A stretch of 38,007 nt of DNA. Source: an uncultured Collinsella sp. (GTDB lineage Bacteria; Actinomycetota; Coriobacteriia; Coriobacteriales; Coriobacteriaceae). The notes beneath the pieces are model-generated. The model was not told the origin of the DNA. It made no database searches and saw nothing but the letters and a program-made list of their open reading frames with translations. The stretch is taken from contig CAJMBB010000002.1 in the NCBI GenBank assembly GCA_905211615.1, positions 1 to 38,007 on the forward strand. Reading direction: 5' to 3'. The position numbers and the translations under genes are program-made. Each line of letters opens with the position of its first letter. Within the stretch, counting starts at the first letter, position 1. Below, one piece after another: positions 8,981-17,096 of this stretch.

Positions 8981-9829
8981 ATGCCAAGCTGGAACATTCA
9001 TATCGCTCAGACGGAGCGTTTGCTGGAGCGCACCGGTGCGCTTGCCAATAGCGTGCGCGACCGCAATGCCTTTTTGTTTGGCTGCGTGGTTCCGGATATC
9101 TTCGTGGGCTATATGGTCCCTGGCATCGCCGATCCCATTCCGTACCGCATTACGCACTTTGCCAAGCCTGAGCCCATCCCTAAGCCTCGTGAGCATGAGT
9201 TCTGGGATACCTATGTGGCACCGTTGCTTAAAAGTTCGCCCATCGGTGCGCCGGCCGCGGCGACCTCGATTATCGAGGAACGCGAGCGGCTGAACCGCGT
9301 GCACTATCCCCAGCGCTACAAGGATGCCGAGCCGGTTGCCGGTCCCGGCGCCTGTGAGTTCTCGCTTGCGTCCGAAGATGTGGCACAGTCGTTGCTCGAT
9401 TTGACACTTGGTGTCTGGTCGCATCTGGTGGCCGATACCGTATGGAATACGCGCGTGAATCAGTACCTGGAGGCGCACGGCGGCAAGCCGTGCGAGGAGT
9501 TCCGCATTAAAAAGCAAGGCGACTTTGACTGGTTTGGCAAGACGCTGGGCATTGTTTCCATCCCGCGTGCGACCGATCGCCTGTATACCGCTGCGACGCG
9601 TTTTGGGCAGTATCCCATCCATAAAGAATATGTGCTCAAGACCATCGGCGTCATGCACGAGATTGTACGCGAAAACCCCGGTGAGCCCGACCATCCGCCA
9701 TACCGCCTGCTAACCGAGGAGTTTTTCGACGCAACGTTTACCGAGGTCATCGAGCTGACCGAGGCGGGATTTGCGACTCGCGTTGCTGCTTCTGGCGTTC
9801 CCGCAGTCCCCCTGATTGCTAGCTGCTAG
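8981..9829 (+). CDS. Zinc-dependent phospholipase C-like protein
   Basis: The 282-residue protein begins MPSWNIHIAQTE and contains a His/Asp pattern (GCVVPDIF, YRITHF, LGVWSHLVADTVWN) like the zinc-dependent phospholipase C/S1-P1 nuclease fold found in many Firmicutes and Actinobacteria hypothetical proteins. It has no signal peptide, so a secreted phospholipase role is unlikely. The ATG at 8981 is preferred over an in-frame ATG at 8969 because GGGGGTGG sits just before it and the family starts with MP. It appears to be a single-gene unit; its substrate is unknown. Confidence 0.65.
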   Translation: MPSWNIHIAQTERLLERTGALANSVRDRNAFLFGCVVPDIFVGYMVPGIADPIPYRITHFAKPEPIPKPREHEFWDTYVAPLLKSSPIGAPAAATSIIEERERLNRVHYPQRYKDAEPVAGPGACEFSLASEDVAQSLLDLTLGVWSHLVADTVWNTRVNQYLEAHGGKPCEEFRIKKQGDFDWFGKTLGIVSIPRATDRLYTAATRFGQYPIHKEYVLKTIGVMHEIVRENPGEPDHPPYRLLTEEFFDATFTEVIELTEAGFATRVAASGVPAVPLIASC

Positions 9830-9930
9830 CCGGCCGGCTTAACGGTGAACAGTTCATCCCAATTGACCAACAGCTCCCGTCGCAGGGCATCTTCGGTGGT
9901 ACGCTCGGCATCGGAAAGGTTCGCGACTGA
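9826..9930 (-). pseudogene. Possible remnant of a protein C-terminus
   Basis: On the minus strand a 34-codon frame ends NWDELFTVKPAG and a stop at 9826-9828. It has the codon pattern of real local genes, but no start or upstream part survives: a stop lies immediately 5'. It overlaps the last bases of the plus-strand gene. It may be the relic of a deleted gene. I do not recognise the parent protein. Confidence 0.25.
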
Positions 9931-9966
9931 TCACAAATCGATGAAGCGGCATATGAAGTAGGTCCT

Positions 9967-10004
9967 AAAAAAGGGCCCGGAAGGCAAAGCCTTCCGGGCC
10001 CTTT
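9967..10004 (-). terminator. Terminator of pyruvate kinase gene
   Basis: A perfect 16-bp stem (arms 9970-9985 and 9989-10004) with a 3-base loop is followed, on the minus strand, by a T6 run. It lies just past the stop of the minus-strand pyk gene. Confidence 0.88.
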
Positions 10005-10032
10005 GCAATGCAAGTGTGCTTGCAAGTGCGAT

Positions 10033-11493
10033 TTAGCGCACCTGAGCGACGTAAGCGACGTTGGTCGAGGAGACCTTGTCCTCGAGCTGGACGCTCATGC
10101 GGGGATCGCCGGCGGTGGCGACGGTCAGATCGCCGGCCTCGACGTAGCCGAGCTCCTTAGCGGTCTCGATCGCCTTGACGATCGTGCCGTTGACGGTGCC
10201 CTGGGTAATCTCGGCCTGGTGCGGGATAACGCCCCAGTACATAATCATTTGCTGGACGGCCCACTCGTGGCGGGAGAACGCGCAGATCGGCATGTTGGGA
10301 CGGAAGTGCGAGATCAGGCGAGCGGTACGACCGGTGGTCGTCGGCACGGTGATGCACTTGGCGCCAACGGTGGTAGCCATGTTCACAGCGGACATACCCA
10401 CAACGTTGTTGACGACGCGGGTGCCGTGAGCATCGGCCGGAACCTCGAGCGGAGCGTGAGCCGGGAGGTACTTCTCGGTCTCGAGAGCAATGCTGGCCTG
10501 CATCTTGACGGCCTCGACCGGGTACTTACCGGCAGCGGACTCGCCGGACAGCATAACGGCGTCGGTGCCGTCGTAAATGGCGTTAGCAACGTCGGCAACC
10601 TCGGCGCGCGTCGGGCGCGGGTTCTGCTGCATGGAGTCGAGCATCTGCGTAGCGGTGATAACGGGCTTGTAGGCCGCGTTGCACTTGGCGATGATCTCCT
10701 TCTGGATGTGCGGAACGAGCTCGGGCTTGATCTCGATGCCCAGGTCGCCACGGGCGACCATGATGCCGTCGGAAGCCTCGAGGATCTCGTCGAAGTTCTC
10801 GACGCCCAGGGCGCACTCGATCTTCGGGAAGATCGTCACGTGCTCGCCACCGTTCTCGCGGCAAAGCTCGCGGATGCCGCGGACGGACTCGCCGTCACGG
10901 ATGAAGGAAGCGGCGATGTAGTCGATGTTCTCGGTCAGGCCAAAGAGGATGTCCTGACGATCGCGCTCGGTGATGGCGGGCAACGAGATGTTGACGTTGG
11001 GCATGTTGACGCCCTTGCGCTCGCCGATCAGGCCGTCGTTCTTGACGACGCAGGTCATGTCCTGACCGTCGACGGACTCGACCTCGAGGGCAACCAGGCC
11101 GTCGTCGATCAGGATAAGGGAGCCCTTCTCGACCTCGGAGGGCAGAGCCAGGTAGTCGAGGGAGATGTGCTCAGAGGTGCCGTGGAAATCCTCGGACGTG
11201 GGCTGAGCGGTGACGACGATCTTATCGCCGGTCTTGACGGCAACCTTCTTGCCATCGACCAGAAAGCCGGTGCGGACCTCGGGGCCCTTGGTGTCGAGCA
11301 GGATGCCGACGGGCAGACCGAGCTCCTTGGAAATACGACGGACGCGCTCGATGCGACCGTGGTGCTCGTCGTAGGATCCGTGCGAGAAGTTAAAACGGGC
11401 GACGTTCATGCCCGCCTTGATCATCTCGCGGATGGTCTCGTCGCTATCGCAGGCGGGACCCATGGTGCATACAATCTTGGTGCGCTTGTACAT
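10033..11493 (-). CDS. pyk: Pyruvate kinase
   Basis: This enzyme converts phosphoenolpyruvate and ADP to pyruvate and ATP, the last ATP-yielding step of glycolysis. The 486 residues show the N-terminal TKIVCTMGPA, NFSHG near 35-39, the catalytic Lys and metal ligand in FPKIE (K224, E226), ARGDLG at 247-252 and TATQML at 280-285, followed by the C-terminal regulatory domain. It has normal length and no extra C-terminal PEP-utiliser domain. The ATG is preceded on the minus strand by GGAGGT. A TATAAT -10 box lies upstream and a strong terminator follows, so it is monocistronic. Confidence 0.97.
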   Translation of the reverse strand: MYKRTKIVCTMGPACDSDETIREMIKAGMNVARFNFSHGSYDEHHGRIERVRRISKELGLPVGILLDTKGPEVRTGFLVDGKKVAVKTGDKIVVTAQPTSEDFHGTSEHISLDYLALPSEVEKGSLILIDDGLVALEVESVDGQDMTCVVKNDGLIGERKGVNMPNVNISLPAITERDRQDILFGLTENIDYIAASFIRDGESVRGIRELCRENGGEHVTIFPKIECALGVENFDEILEASDGIMVARGDLGIEIKPELVPHIQKEIIAKCNAAYKPVITATQMLDSMQQNPRPTRAEVADVANAIYDGTDAVMLSGESAAGKYPVEAVKMQASIALETEKYLPAHAPLEVPADAHGTRVVNNVVGMSAVNMATTVGAKCITVPTTTGRTARLISHFRPNMPICAFSRHEWAVQQMIMYWGVIPHQAEITQGTVNGTIVKAIETAKELGYVEAGDLTVATAGDPRMSVQLEDKVSSTNVAYVAQVR

Positions 11494-11556
11494 TCAGACC
11501 TCCATCTGACATCGTCTTGCGCTGATAGATAAACCATAAGAAATAAAACTGAGATG

Positions 11557-11562
11557 ATTATA
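11557..11562 (-). promoter_or_regulatory. -10 box of pyk promoter
   Basis: A perfect TATAAT on the minus strand lies 64 bases before the pyk ATG in an AT-rich intergenic stretch. No good -35 box is visible at 16-18 bases. Confidence 0.5.
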
Positions 11563-11770
11563 ACGAAATGGCGACCGAATACCCCAAAAAATCGACCGTA
11601 TGCCGAATTAGAAGTTCATTTTTTGCGGAAAAACGGTATATGCAAAAACTTTACCAACCGTTCTGACCGCTGCTATCTGGGCGATATTTCAGTTTGACGA
11701 TGTGCCGAAGAAAAAACGTTTTATCAATATTGAGCATCACACGGTCTGCATCGTTGCACTCGAGCCGTGT

Positions 11771-11816
11771 TTCCAATTGGAATGTTTTGGCTAGACGCGC
11801 TGCTTTGGGGTACCAT
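11771..11816 (+). promoter_or_regulatory. Promoter and palindrome upstream of the cation ATPase
   Basis: TTGGCT (11787-11792) and TACCAT (11811-11816) are 18 bases apart and would start a transcript near 11822. Immediately before the -35 box is a perfect 12-bp palindrome, TTCCAATTGGAA (11771-11782), a possible operator. The remaining AT-rich sequence from 11563 to 11770 shows no gene. Confidence 0.4.
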
Positions 11817-11825
11817 AGCTCCACT

Positions 11826-11927
11826 ATCAACTGCCGCTCAGCACGGCAGCCTTGATGAGCCCTTGCCCTTCTCCTGGGAATTATGATCGGGCATCAATCT
11901 GCTGAGTGGCCCGAATCCCAGGAGGGG
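11826..11927 (+). ncRNA. Candidate cis-regulatory structured leader of the cation ATPase
   Basis: The predicted 5' leader holds several complementarities. Hairpin 1 is CTGCCG/CGGCAG (11831-11836, 11844-11849) with a 7-base loop, extended by ATCAA/TTGAT (11826-11830, 11852-11856). Its loop CTCAGCA (11837-11843) is perfectly complementary to TGCTGAG at 11900-11906, inside a second hairpin loop closed by GGGC/GCCC (11889-11892, 11909-11912). A 9-bp stem, CTCCTGGGA/TCCCAGGAG (11871-11879, 11916-11924), buries the AGGAGG ribosome site. TTGATG (11852-11857) can pair instead with CATCAA (11892-11897). I do not match it to a known riboswitch class. Confidence 0.5.
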
Positions 11928-11934
11928 ACTCTAT

Positions 11935-14616
11935 ATGCAAAAGGAATACCTGTCCGCCGCGGCGGAGGTGCTCAGCGACCAGGGCGTCGATGAGAACCTC
12001 GGCCTGAGCAACGACGAGGCGTCGTCGCGCCTCGCCAAGACAGGCCCTAACAAGCTCGAGGAAGCCGAGAAAACGCCGCTGTGGAAGCGTTTCTTTGAGC
12101 AGATGGCCGACCCCATGGTCATCATGTTGATCGTTGCCGCCGTCATCAGCGCGCTCACGGGTATGGTCAAGGGCGAGCCCGACTTTGCCGACGTCGCCAT
12201 CATCATGTTCGTCGTTATCGTCAACTCGGTACTGGGCGTGGTCCAGGAAGCCAAGAGCGAAGAGGCCCTCGAGGCCCTGCAGGAGATGAGCGCGGCGCAG
12301 TCCAAGGTGCTGCGCGACGGCAAGCTCGTGCACCTGCCGAGCGCCGAGCTCGTGCCCGGCGATGTGATCATGCTCGAGGCGGGCGACTCCGTCCCGGCCG
12401 ACTGCCGTGTGCTCGAGAGTGCCACGATGAAGATCGAAGAGGCTGCACTCACTGGCGAGTCCGTGCCCGTCGAGAAGCATGCCAACGTCATTGAGCTCGC
12501 CGCCGGCACCGACGACGTGCCGCTCGGCGACCGCAAGAACATGTGCTACATGGGTTCCACCGTGGTATACGGCCGCGGTCGCGCCGTCGTGGTCGGCACC
12601 GGTATGAACACCGAGATGGGCAAGATCGCCGGCGCCCTGGCCGAGGCCAAGGAAGAGCTCACGCCGCTGCAGGTGAAGCTCGCCGAGCTCAGCCGCATCC
12701 TTACCATCATGGTTATCGTCATCTGCGTCGTCATCTTTGGCGTCGACATCATCCGCCACGGCGTGGGCAACGTTCTCACCGATCCGACCGCGCTGCTCGA
12801 CACCTTTATGGTCGCCGTCTCGCTCGCCGTCGCTGCCATCCCCGAGGGCCTGGTCGCCGTCGTGACCATCGTGCTATCGCTTGGCGTGACCAAGATGGCT
12901 AAGCGCCAGGCAATCATCCGCAAGCTCTCTGCCGTCGAGACTCTCGGCTGCACGCAGACCATCTGCTCCGACAAGACCGGTACCCTTACCCAAAACAAGA
13001 TGACCGTCGTCAAGCACGAGCTCGCTGCGCCCAAGGAGAAGTTCCTGGCCGGCATGGCGCTGTGCTCCGATGCTCAGTGGGACGAGGAGCTGGGCGAGGC
13101 CGTGGGCGAGCCGACTGAGTGCGCGCTCGTCAACGACGCCGGCAAGGCGGGCCTCACTGGCCTGACTGCCGAGCATCCGCGCGTGGGCGAGGCCCCGTTT
13201 GACTCGGGCCGCAAGATGATGTCCGTGGTCGTCGAGACCCTGGATGGCGAGTACGAGCAGTACACCAAGGGTGCGCCCGACGTGGTGATCGGCCTGTGCA
13301 CCCATATCTACGAGGGCGATAAGGTCGTCCCCCTGACCGAGGAGCGCCGCGCCGAGCTCGTGGCGGCCAACAAGGCCATGGCCGACGAGGCCCTGCGCGT
13401 ACTGGCGCTGGCAAGCCGCACCTACACCGAGGTTCCCGACGACTGCAGCCCCGCTGCGCTCGAGCATGACCTGGTCTTCTGTGGCCTGTCCGGCATGATC
13501 GACCCGGTCCGTCCCGAGGTGGCCGACGCTATCCACGAGGCGCACGACGCCGGTATCCGCACCGTCATGATCACGGGCGACCACATCGACACCGCCGTGG
13601 CCATCGCCAAGCAGCTGGGCATCGTCGCCGATCGCAGCCAGGCCATCACCGGTGCCGACCTCGATCGCATGAGCGACGAGGAACTCGACGCGCACATCGA
13701 GGACTACGGCGTGTACGCCCGCGTCCAGCCCGAGCACAAGACACGCATCGTCGAGGCTTGGAAGTCGCGCGACCAGATCGTGGCCATGACGGGCGATGGC
13801 GTCAACGACGCCCCGTCCATCAAGCGCGCCGACATTGGCGTTGGTATGGGCATCACCGGTACCGACGTCACCAAGAACGTCGCCGACATGGTACTTGCCG
13901 ATGACAACTTCGCTACCATCATCGGCGCCTGCGAAGAGGGTCGTCGCATCTACGACAACATCCGCAAGGTCATCCAGTTCCTGCTTTCGGCCAACCTTGC
14001 CGAGGTGTTCTCGGTGTTTATCGCCACGCTCATCGGCTTTACCATCTTCCAGCCGGTGCAGCTGCTGTGGGTGAACCTGGTCACCGACTGCTTCCCCGCG
14101 CTTGCGCTGGGCATGGAGGATGCCGAGGGCGACATCATGAAGCGCAAGCCGCGCAACGCCAAGGACGGTGTCTTTGCCGGACATATGGGTCTGGACTGCG
14201 TGGTCCAGGGCCTAATCATCACCGCGCTGGTGCTGGCGAGCTTCTTTGTGGGCGTGTACTTTGACATGGGCTACATCCACATCGCCGATATGATCGCCGG
14301 CAATGCCGACGAGGAAGGCGTGATGATGGCGTTCATCACGCTCAACATGGTCGAGATTTTCCACTGCTTCAATATGCGCAGCCGTCGTGCGTCGCTGTTC
14401 ACCATGAAGAAGCAGAACAAGTGGCTGTGGGCTTCCGCCGCGCTGGCACTGGTGCTGACGGTGATCGTGACCGTGCAGCCGACGCTTGCCGAGATGTTCT
14501 TTGGCCCCGTGACGCTTGAGCTCAAGGGCGTTGTCGCTGCCCTGGGCCTGGCCTTCCTGATCATCCCGCTGATGGAGATCTACAAGGCGATCATGCGCGC
14601 GGTCGAGAAGGAGTAA
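11935..14616 (+). CDS. Calcium/cation-translocating P-type ATPase
   Basis: This 893-residue type II P-type ATPase probably exports Ca2+ or a related cation. It has the N-terminal cation-ATPase domain, the actuator motif TGES (about 173-176), the M4 ion-site motif AIPEGL (P303-E304-G305), the phosphorylation site DKTGTLT with Asp346, the hinge motif GDGVNDAP (about 620-627) and the M6 sequence NLVTD, where Asn and Asp bind Ca2+ in SERCA-like pumps. About ten membrane helices are present. The ATG follows AGGAGGGG by seven bases; this ribosome site is inside a predicted stem, suggesting control of translation. The gene is followed by a long inverted repeat. The family is secure, the exact ion inferred. 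Confidence 0.92.
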   Translation: MQKEYLSAAAEVLSDQGVDENLGLSNDEASSRLAKTGPNKLEEAEKTPLWKRFFEQMADPMVIMLIVAAVISALTGMVKGEPDFADVAIIMFVVIVNSVLGVVQEAKSEEALEALQEMSAAQSKVLRDGKLVHLPSAELVPGDVIMLEAGDSVPADCRVLESATMKIEEAALTGESVPVEKHANVIELAAGTDDVPLGDRKNMCYMGSTVVYGRGRAVVVGTGMNTEMGKIAGALAEAKEELTPLQVKLAELSRILTIMVIVICVVIFGVDIIRHGVGNVLTDPTALLDTFMVAVSLAVAAIPEGLVAVVTIVLSLGVTKMAKRQAIIRKLSAVETLGCTQTICSDKTGTLTQNKMTVVKHELAAPKEKFLAGMALCSDAQWDEELGEAVGEPTECALVNDAGKAGLTGLTAEHPRVGEAPFDSGRKMMSVVVETLDGEYEQYTKGAPDVVIGLCTHIYEGDKVVPLTEERRAELVAANKAMADEALRVLALASRTYTEVPDDCSPAALEHDLVFCGLSGMIDPVRPEVADAIHEAHDAGIRTVMITGDHIDTAVAIAKQLGIVADRSQAITGADLDRMSDEELDAHIEDYGVYARVQPEHKTRIVEAWKSRDQIVAMTGDGVNDAPSIKRADIGVGMGITGTDVTKNVADMVLADDNFATIIGACEEGRRIYDNIRKVIQFLLSANLAEVFSVFIATLIGFTIFQPVQLLWVNLVTDCFPALALGMEDAEGDIMKRKPRNAKDGVFAGHMGLDCVVQGLIITALVLASFFVGVYFDMGYIHIADMIAGNADEEGVMMAFITLNMVEIFHCFNMRSRRASLFTMKKQNKWLWASAALALVLTVIVTVQPTLAEMFFGPVTLELKGVVAALGLAFLIIPLMEIYKAIMRAVEKE

Positions 14617-14628
14617 GTTAACCTGTCC

Positions 14629-14717
14629 GGGCCCGCCCCTGCGTGTTTTCTTCTTCGCTGGTCCTCGCGCTTCGCGCTGCGGGATCGCTCAGAAGAAAAC
14701 ACTCCCAGGGTGGGCCC
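14629..14717. repeat. Large imperfect palindrome after the ATPase gene
   Basis: GTGTTTTCTTCT (14643-14654) and AGAAGAAAACAC (14691-14702) are a perfect 12-bp inverted repeat. They are extended outward by CCCTG/CAGGG and the self-complementary GGGCCC ends, and contain an inner CGCG-rich hairpin. The whole 89-base segment could fold into one long rod. There is no T tract, so it resembles a repetitive extragenic palindrome more than a terminator. Confidence 0.6.
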
Positions 14718-14810
14718 TACGGTATCCTTACTGGCTTTTCTCCCGCGCGGATGAAAAAGGGCTGAGGGAAAGAAGGTGAGCGGCCGAGCAATTGCTCGGC
14801 CGCTCGTTTT
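14708..14810 (+). repeat. Tandem unit 1: conserved segment plus terminator
   Basis: This 103-base unit is repeated 139 bases downstream (14847-14951). Shared features are GGG-Y-GGGCCCT-R-CGGT, then CTTTTCTCCCG-Y-G-Y-GGATGA, then CTGAGGGAAAG. It ends in a perfect 28-bp palindrome (14778-14805) followed by GTTTT. It contains no substantial reading frame. Confidence 0.7.
14778..14810 (+). terminator. Terminator hairpin of tandem unit 1
   Basis: A perfect 14+14 palindrome rich in GC is followed by GTTTT. It may end transcription from the ATPase gene or attenuate transcription into rsgA. Confidence 0.65.
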
Positions 14811-14846
14811 GAATAAAGGATGTGCCCTTTGGAAACCCCTCTCGGC

Positions 14847-14951
14847 GGGCGGGCCCTGCGGTGACGTTGCTGACTTTTCTCCCGTGTGGATGATAAAGGC
14901 TGAGGGAAAGTGTGTGAGTCGGTCGAGCATTTGCTCGACCGACTCTTTTTT
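14847..14951 (+). repeat. Tandem unit 2: conserved segment plus terminator
   Basis: This is the second copy of the unit at 14708-14810. The 5' segment is nearly identical. The terminator stem has changed in sequence but both arms have changed together, so pairing is kept. It ends 48 bases before the rsgA start. Confidence 0.7.
14916..14951 (+). terminator. Terminator hairpin of tandem unit 2, upstream of rsgA
   Basis: A 14-bp stem (14916-14929 with 14932-14945) with a 2-base loop is followed by six T residues. Its place in front of rsgA suggests either insulation from upstream genes or attenuation of rsgA. Confidence 0.8.
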
Positions 14952-14999
14952 GTGGGAAAATACCTGCTCAGTTGTGATTTTTGGTGCTGGGAGGCGTTT

Positions 15000-16184
15000 G
15001 TGGCTAAGGCTAAGGCTAAGGCGAAGAAAAAGACGACGGGGGCGCGGGCTAAGCGCGATCGTCGTCGGAAGCTCGCGACCGAGGCTCCCGCACCTGCTGA
15101 GGAGCTGCTGGCAAGCGTGCCGGGGCTCGACGCGCTGCAGGATGTTCCGGCGTTTGATGACCTGCCGGTCGATGAAGCCCAGCAGGCTGCCTTTGATGAT
15201 TTCTGCGCACATGCCGAGGAGCCCGAGCAGATGCAGCTTGGCGCCGTGGTGCGCTTGGATCGCGGGTTTCCACTGGTGGCGACTGCCGATGACACGTTTC
15301 GTGCCGAGCATGCTGTGGGGTTTGCCAAGTCACGCGGCGAGGACGAGGTCCTGCTGCCTGCCGTGGGCGACCGTGTGGCGGTACGCCGCGCTCCCGGGCA
15401 CGATATGGGCGTGATTGAGTACGTGCTGCCGCGCCGTACGAGCTTTGAGCGTTGGCGCGGCCGCGCCCGTGGAGAGCGCCAGGTGCTCTGCTCCAACGTG
15501 GATAGCGTGCTAATCGTGCAGGCGCTCGGTGCCGGTGAGGTGCTGCTCGACCGCGTGGCGCGCTCGCTGGTGTTGGCGCTCGACTGCGATGCCGAGCCAG
15601 TGGTGGTGCTCACCAAAGCTGACCGCTGCGATGCCGAGGAACTCGAGCGCGATTTGGACCGCGTGCGCCGCCTGGTGGGTCCGGACGTGCGCGTAATCGT
15701 GACGTCCTCTGCCGAGGGCCGCGGCCTGGACGAGGTCCGTGCCTGCGTGCCTGCCGGGAGCTGTGCCATGATTCTGGGCGAGTCGGGTGCCGGCAAGTCG
15801 ACGCTGCTCAATGCACTGCTGGGCCACGATACGTTGGCGACCGGCGGTGTGCGTGAACGCGACGACCAGGGCCGTCACACTACCGTCGCGCGCGTGATGG
15901 TGGCGCTGCCGGGCGACGCCGGCGTGATCGCCGATGCTCCGGGCCTGCGCAGCCTACCGCTCGTGGGTCACGAGCGAGGTCTGGCGCGCGCTTTCCCCGA
16001 GATTGTCGAGGCATCGCGCGCGTGCCGGTTTGGCGATTGCACACATACCCATGAGCCGGGCTGCGCCGTTCGCGAGGCCGAGGACGCCGGGCAGATCGAC
16101 AGCCTACGGCTGGAAACGTTCCAAAACTTGGCGTCATCCATGCGCGTGAGCGCTCAAATGCTCGATCCCGATGTTCATCTGTAA
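15000..16184 (+). CDS. rsgA: Ribosome small subunit-dependent GTPase A
   Basis: RsgA is a circularly permuted GTPase that checks maturation of the 30S subunit. The order of motifs confirms the permutation: an OB domain (about 75-145), then G4 TKAD (about 204-207), then G1 GESGAGKST (about 260-268), G3 DAPG, and a C-terminal zinc knuckle (about 341-353, CRFGDCTHTHEPGC). The 394 residues include a Lys/Ala/Arg-rich N-terminal tail encoded by repeated GCTAAG codons. GTG at 15000 is chosen because GGGAGG lies five bases upstream and the longer frame would run through a terminator. It is preceded by two terminator-like units, so it may be attenuated, and followed by its own terminator. Confidence 0.93.
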   Translation: MAKAKAKAKKKTTGARAKRDRRRKLATEAPAPAEELLASVPGLDALQDVPAFDDLPVDEAQQAAFDDFCAHAEEPEQMQLGAVVRLDRGFPLVATADDTFRAEHAVGFAKSRGEDEVLLPAVGDRVAVRRAPGHDMGVIEYVLPRRTSFERWRGRARGERQVLCSNVDSVLIVQALGAGEVLLDRVARSLVLALDCDAEPVVVLTKADRCDAEELERDLDRVRRLVGPDVRVIVTSSAEGRGLDEVRACVPAGSCAMILGESGAGKSTLLNALLGHDTLATGGVRERDDQGRHTTVARVMVALPGDAGVIADAPGLRSLPLVGHERGLARAFPEIVEASRACRFGDCTHTHEPGCAVREAEDAGQIDSLRLETFQNLASSMRVSAQMLDPDVHL

Positions 16185-16201
16185 TTGATTTTTCCTATGA
16201 C

Positions 16202-16236
16202 AGCCGTCTCCCAACTGTTCAGGAGACGGCTTTTTT
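16202..16236 (+). terminator. Terminator of rsgA
   Basis: A 10-bp perfect stem (16202-16211 with 16222-16231), a 10-base loop and a T6 run lie directly after rsgA. Confidence 0.9.
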
Positions 16237-16274
16237 GCTGCGGAAAAGCCTCGAAACATGCAGTTTGCTGACGT

Positions 16275-16350
16275 GCTGACCAAAACCTTGCCACGAGCTT
16301 GACGGGCTGGTCAGCTTTTGGTCAGCGATTGGTTTGACATCGAAAACCAA
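16275..16350. promoter_or_regulatory. Inverted repeats upstream of the Tad pilus operon
   Basis: GCTGACCAAAA (16275-16285) and TTTTGGTCAGC (16316-16326) are a perfect 11-bp inverted repeat. GGTCAGC also occurs at 16309-16315, giving two tandem copies. TTGGTTT (16329-16335) pairs with AAACCAA (16344-16350). This may be a binding region for a regulator of the pilus operon. I see no convincing -10 box. Confidence 0.35.
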
Positions 16351-16436
16351 GATTGCGATTGCGCCGCTTTGCACTCTGACCGCCCAGACAATGGTGGTAC
16401 GGGCATTCGCCCGGCACTGCCATGAGAGGAGCGGCC

Positions 16437-17096
16437 GTGAACAAGAGCAAGCGCATCGCCATCAGTCTGGTCGCGGGCGTGCTCGCTGCTCTGCTCTGCA
16501 TGGTTTACGGCTCGTCGATCCGCTCGCAAGCCGAACAGGTCCAGGCTGAGACCTTGGCCAAGTACGGTGGCGATCGCGTCGAGGTATGCGTCGCGGCGCG
16601 CGATATCGATGTGGGCGAGACCCTCGATGAGACCAATGTCATAACCCAGGAATGGCTGACAAGCCTGCTGCCGCGTGACGCGGTGACCGAGCTGCGCCAG
16701 GTGCGCGGCGACGTGACGACTTCGCGTATTCCCAAAAACGCCGTGATCTGCAATGTCTACACCAAGGCCGAGAGCCACAAGCTCGAGGTGCCTAAGGGCA
16801 AGGTCGCCGTTTCGGTGGCGGTCGATGCCGAGCACTCGGTCGGCGGCGCCACGGGCGTGGGCAGCTACGTGGATGTGTATGTGCAAAAAGACGGCGTAAC
16901 CGATCGGCTGTGCGGCGCGTACGTAATCGATACCAGTGAGGATTCCGGTGCCACGCGCGAGGGCAAGATCGAATGGGTGACGCTGGCGGCTGACCCCGAA
17001 GACGTCAAGGAACTGCTGGGAGCTTCGGGCAAGGGAACGGTCAGCTTGACGATTCCCGCCACGGCGCGCGGCAAAAAGAGCGGAGGCGACGAGTGA
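16437..17096 (+). CDS. cpaB: Flp pilus assembly protein CpaB
   Basis: CpaB/RcpC is an envelope protein of Tad (type IVc) pilus systems. The 219 residues have one N-terminal membrane helix (about 5-25, VAGVLAALLCMVYG), then a SAF domain (about 40-100: VEVCVAARDIDVGETLDETNV), then the RcpC/CpaB beta-rich domain (about 110-170). GTG at 16437 is chosen because GAGAGGAG lies five bases upstream; an in-frame ATG at 16422 overlaps that site. It is the first gene of the pilus operon and its stop overlaps the next start. Confidence 0.85.
   Translation: MNKSKRIAISLVAGVLAALLCMVYGSSIRSQAEQVQAETLAKYGGDRVEVCVAARDIDVGETLDETNVITQEWLTSLLPRDAVTELRQVRGDVTTSRIPKNAVICNVYTKAESHKLEVPKGKVAVSVAVDAEHSVGGATGVGSYVDVYVQKDGVTDRLCGAYVIDTSEDSGATREGKIEWVTLAADPEDVKELLGASGKGTVSLTIPATARGKKSGGDE

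Noticed and set aside
10003..11532. Plus-strand frame of 509 codons
   Set aside because: It is antisense to pyruvate kinase, low in complexity, and has no recognised motifs.
11817..11934. Known yybP-ykoY manganese riboswitch
   Set aside because: The characteristic conserved GGGGAGUAG-type loop sequence is absent, so I kept it as an unclassified structured leader.
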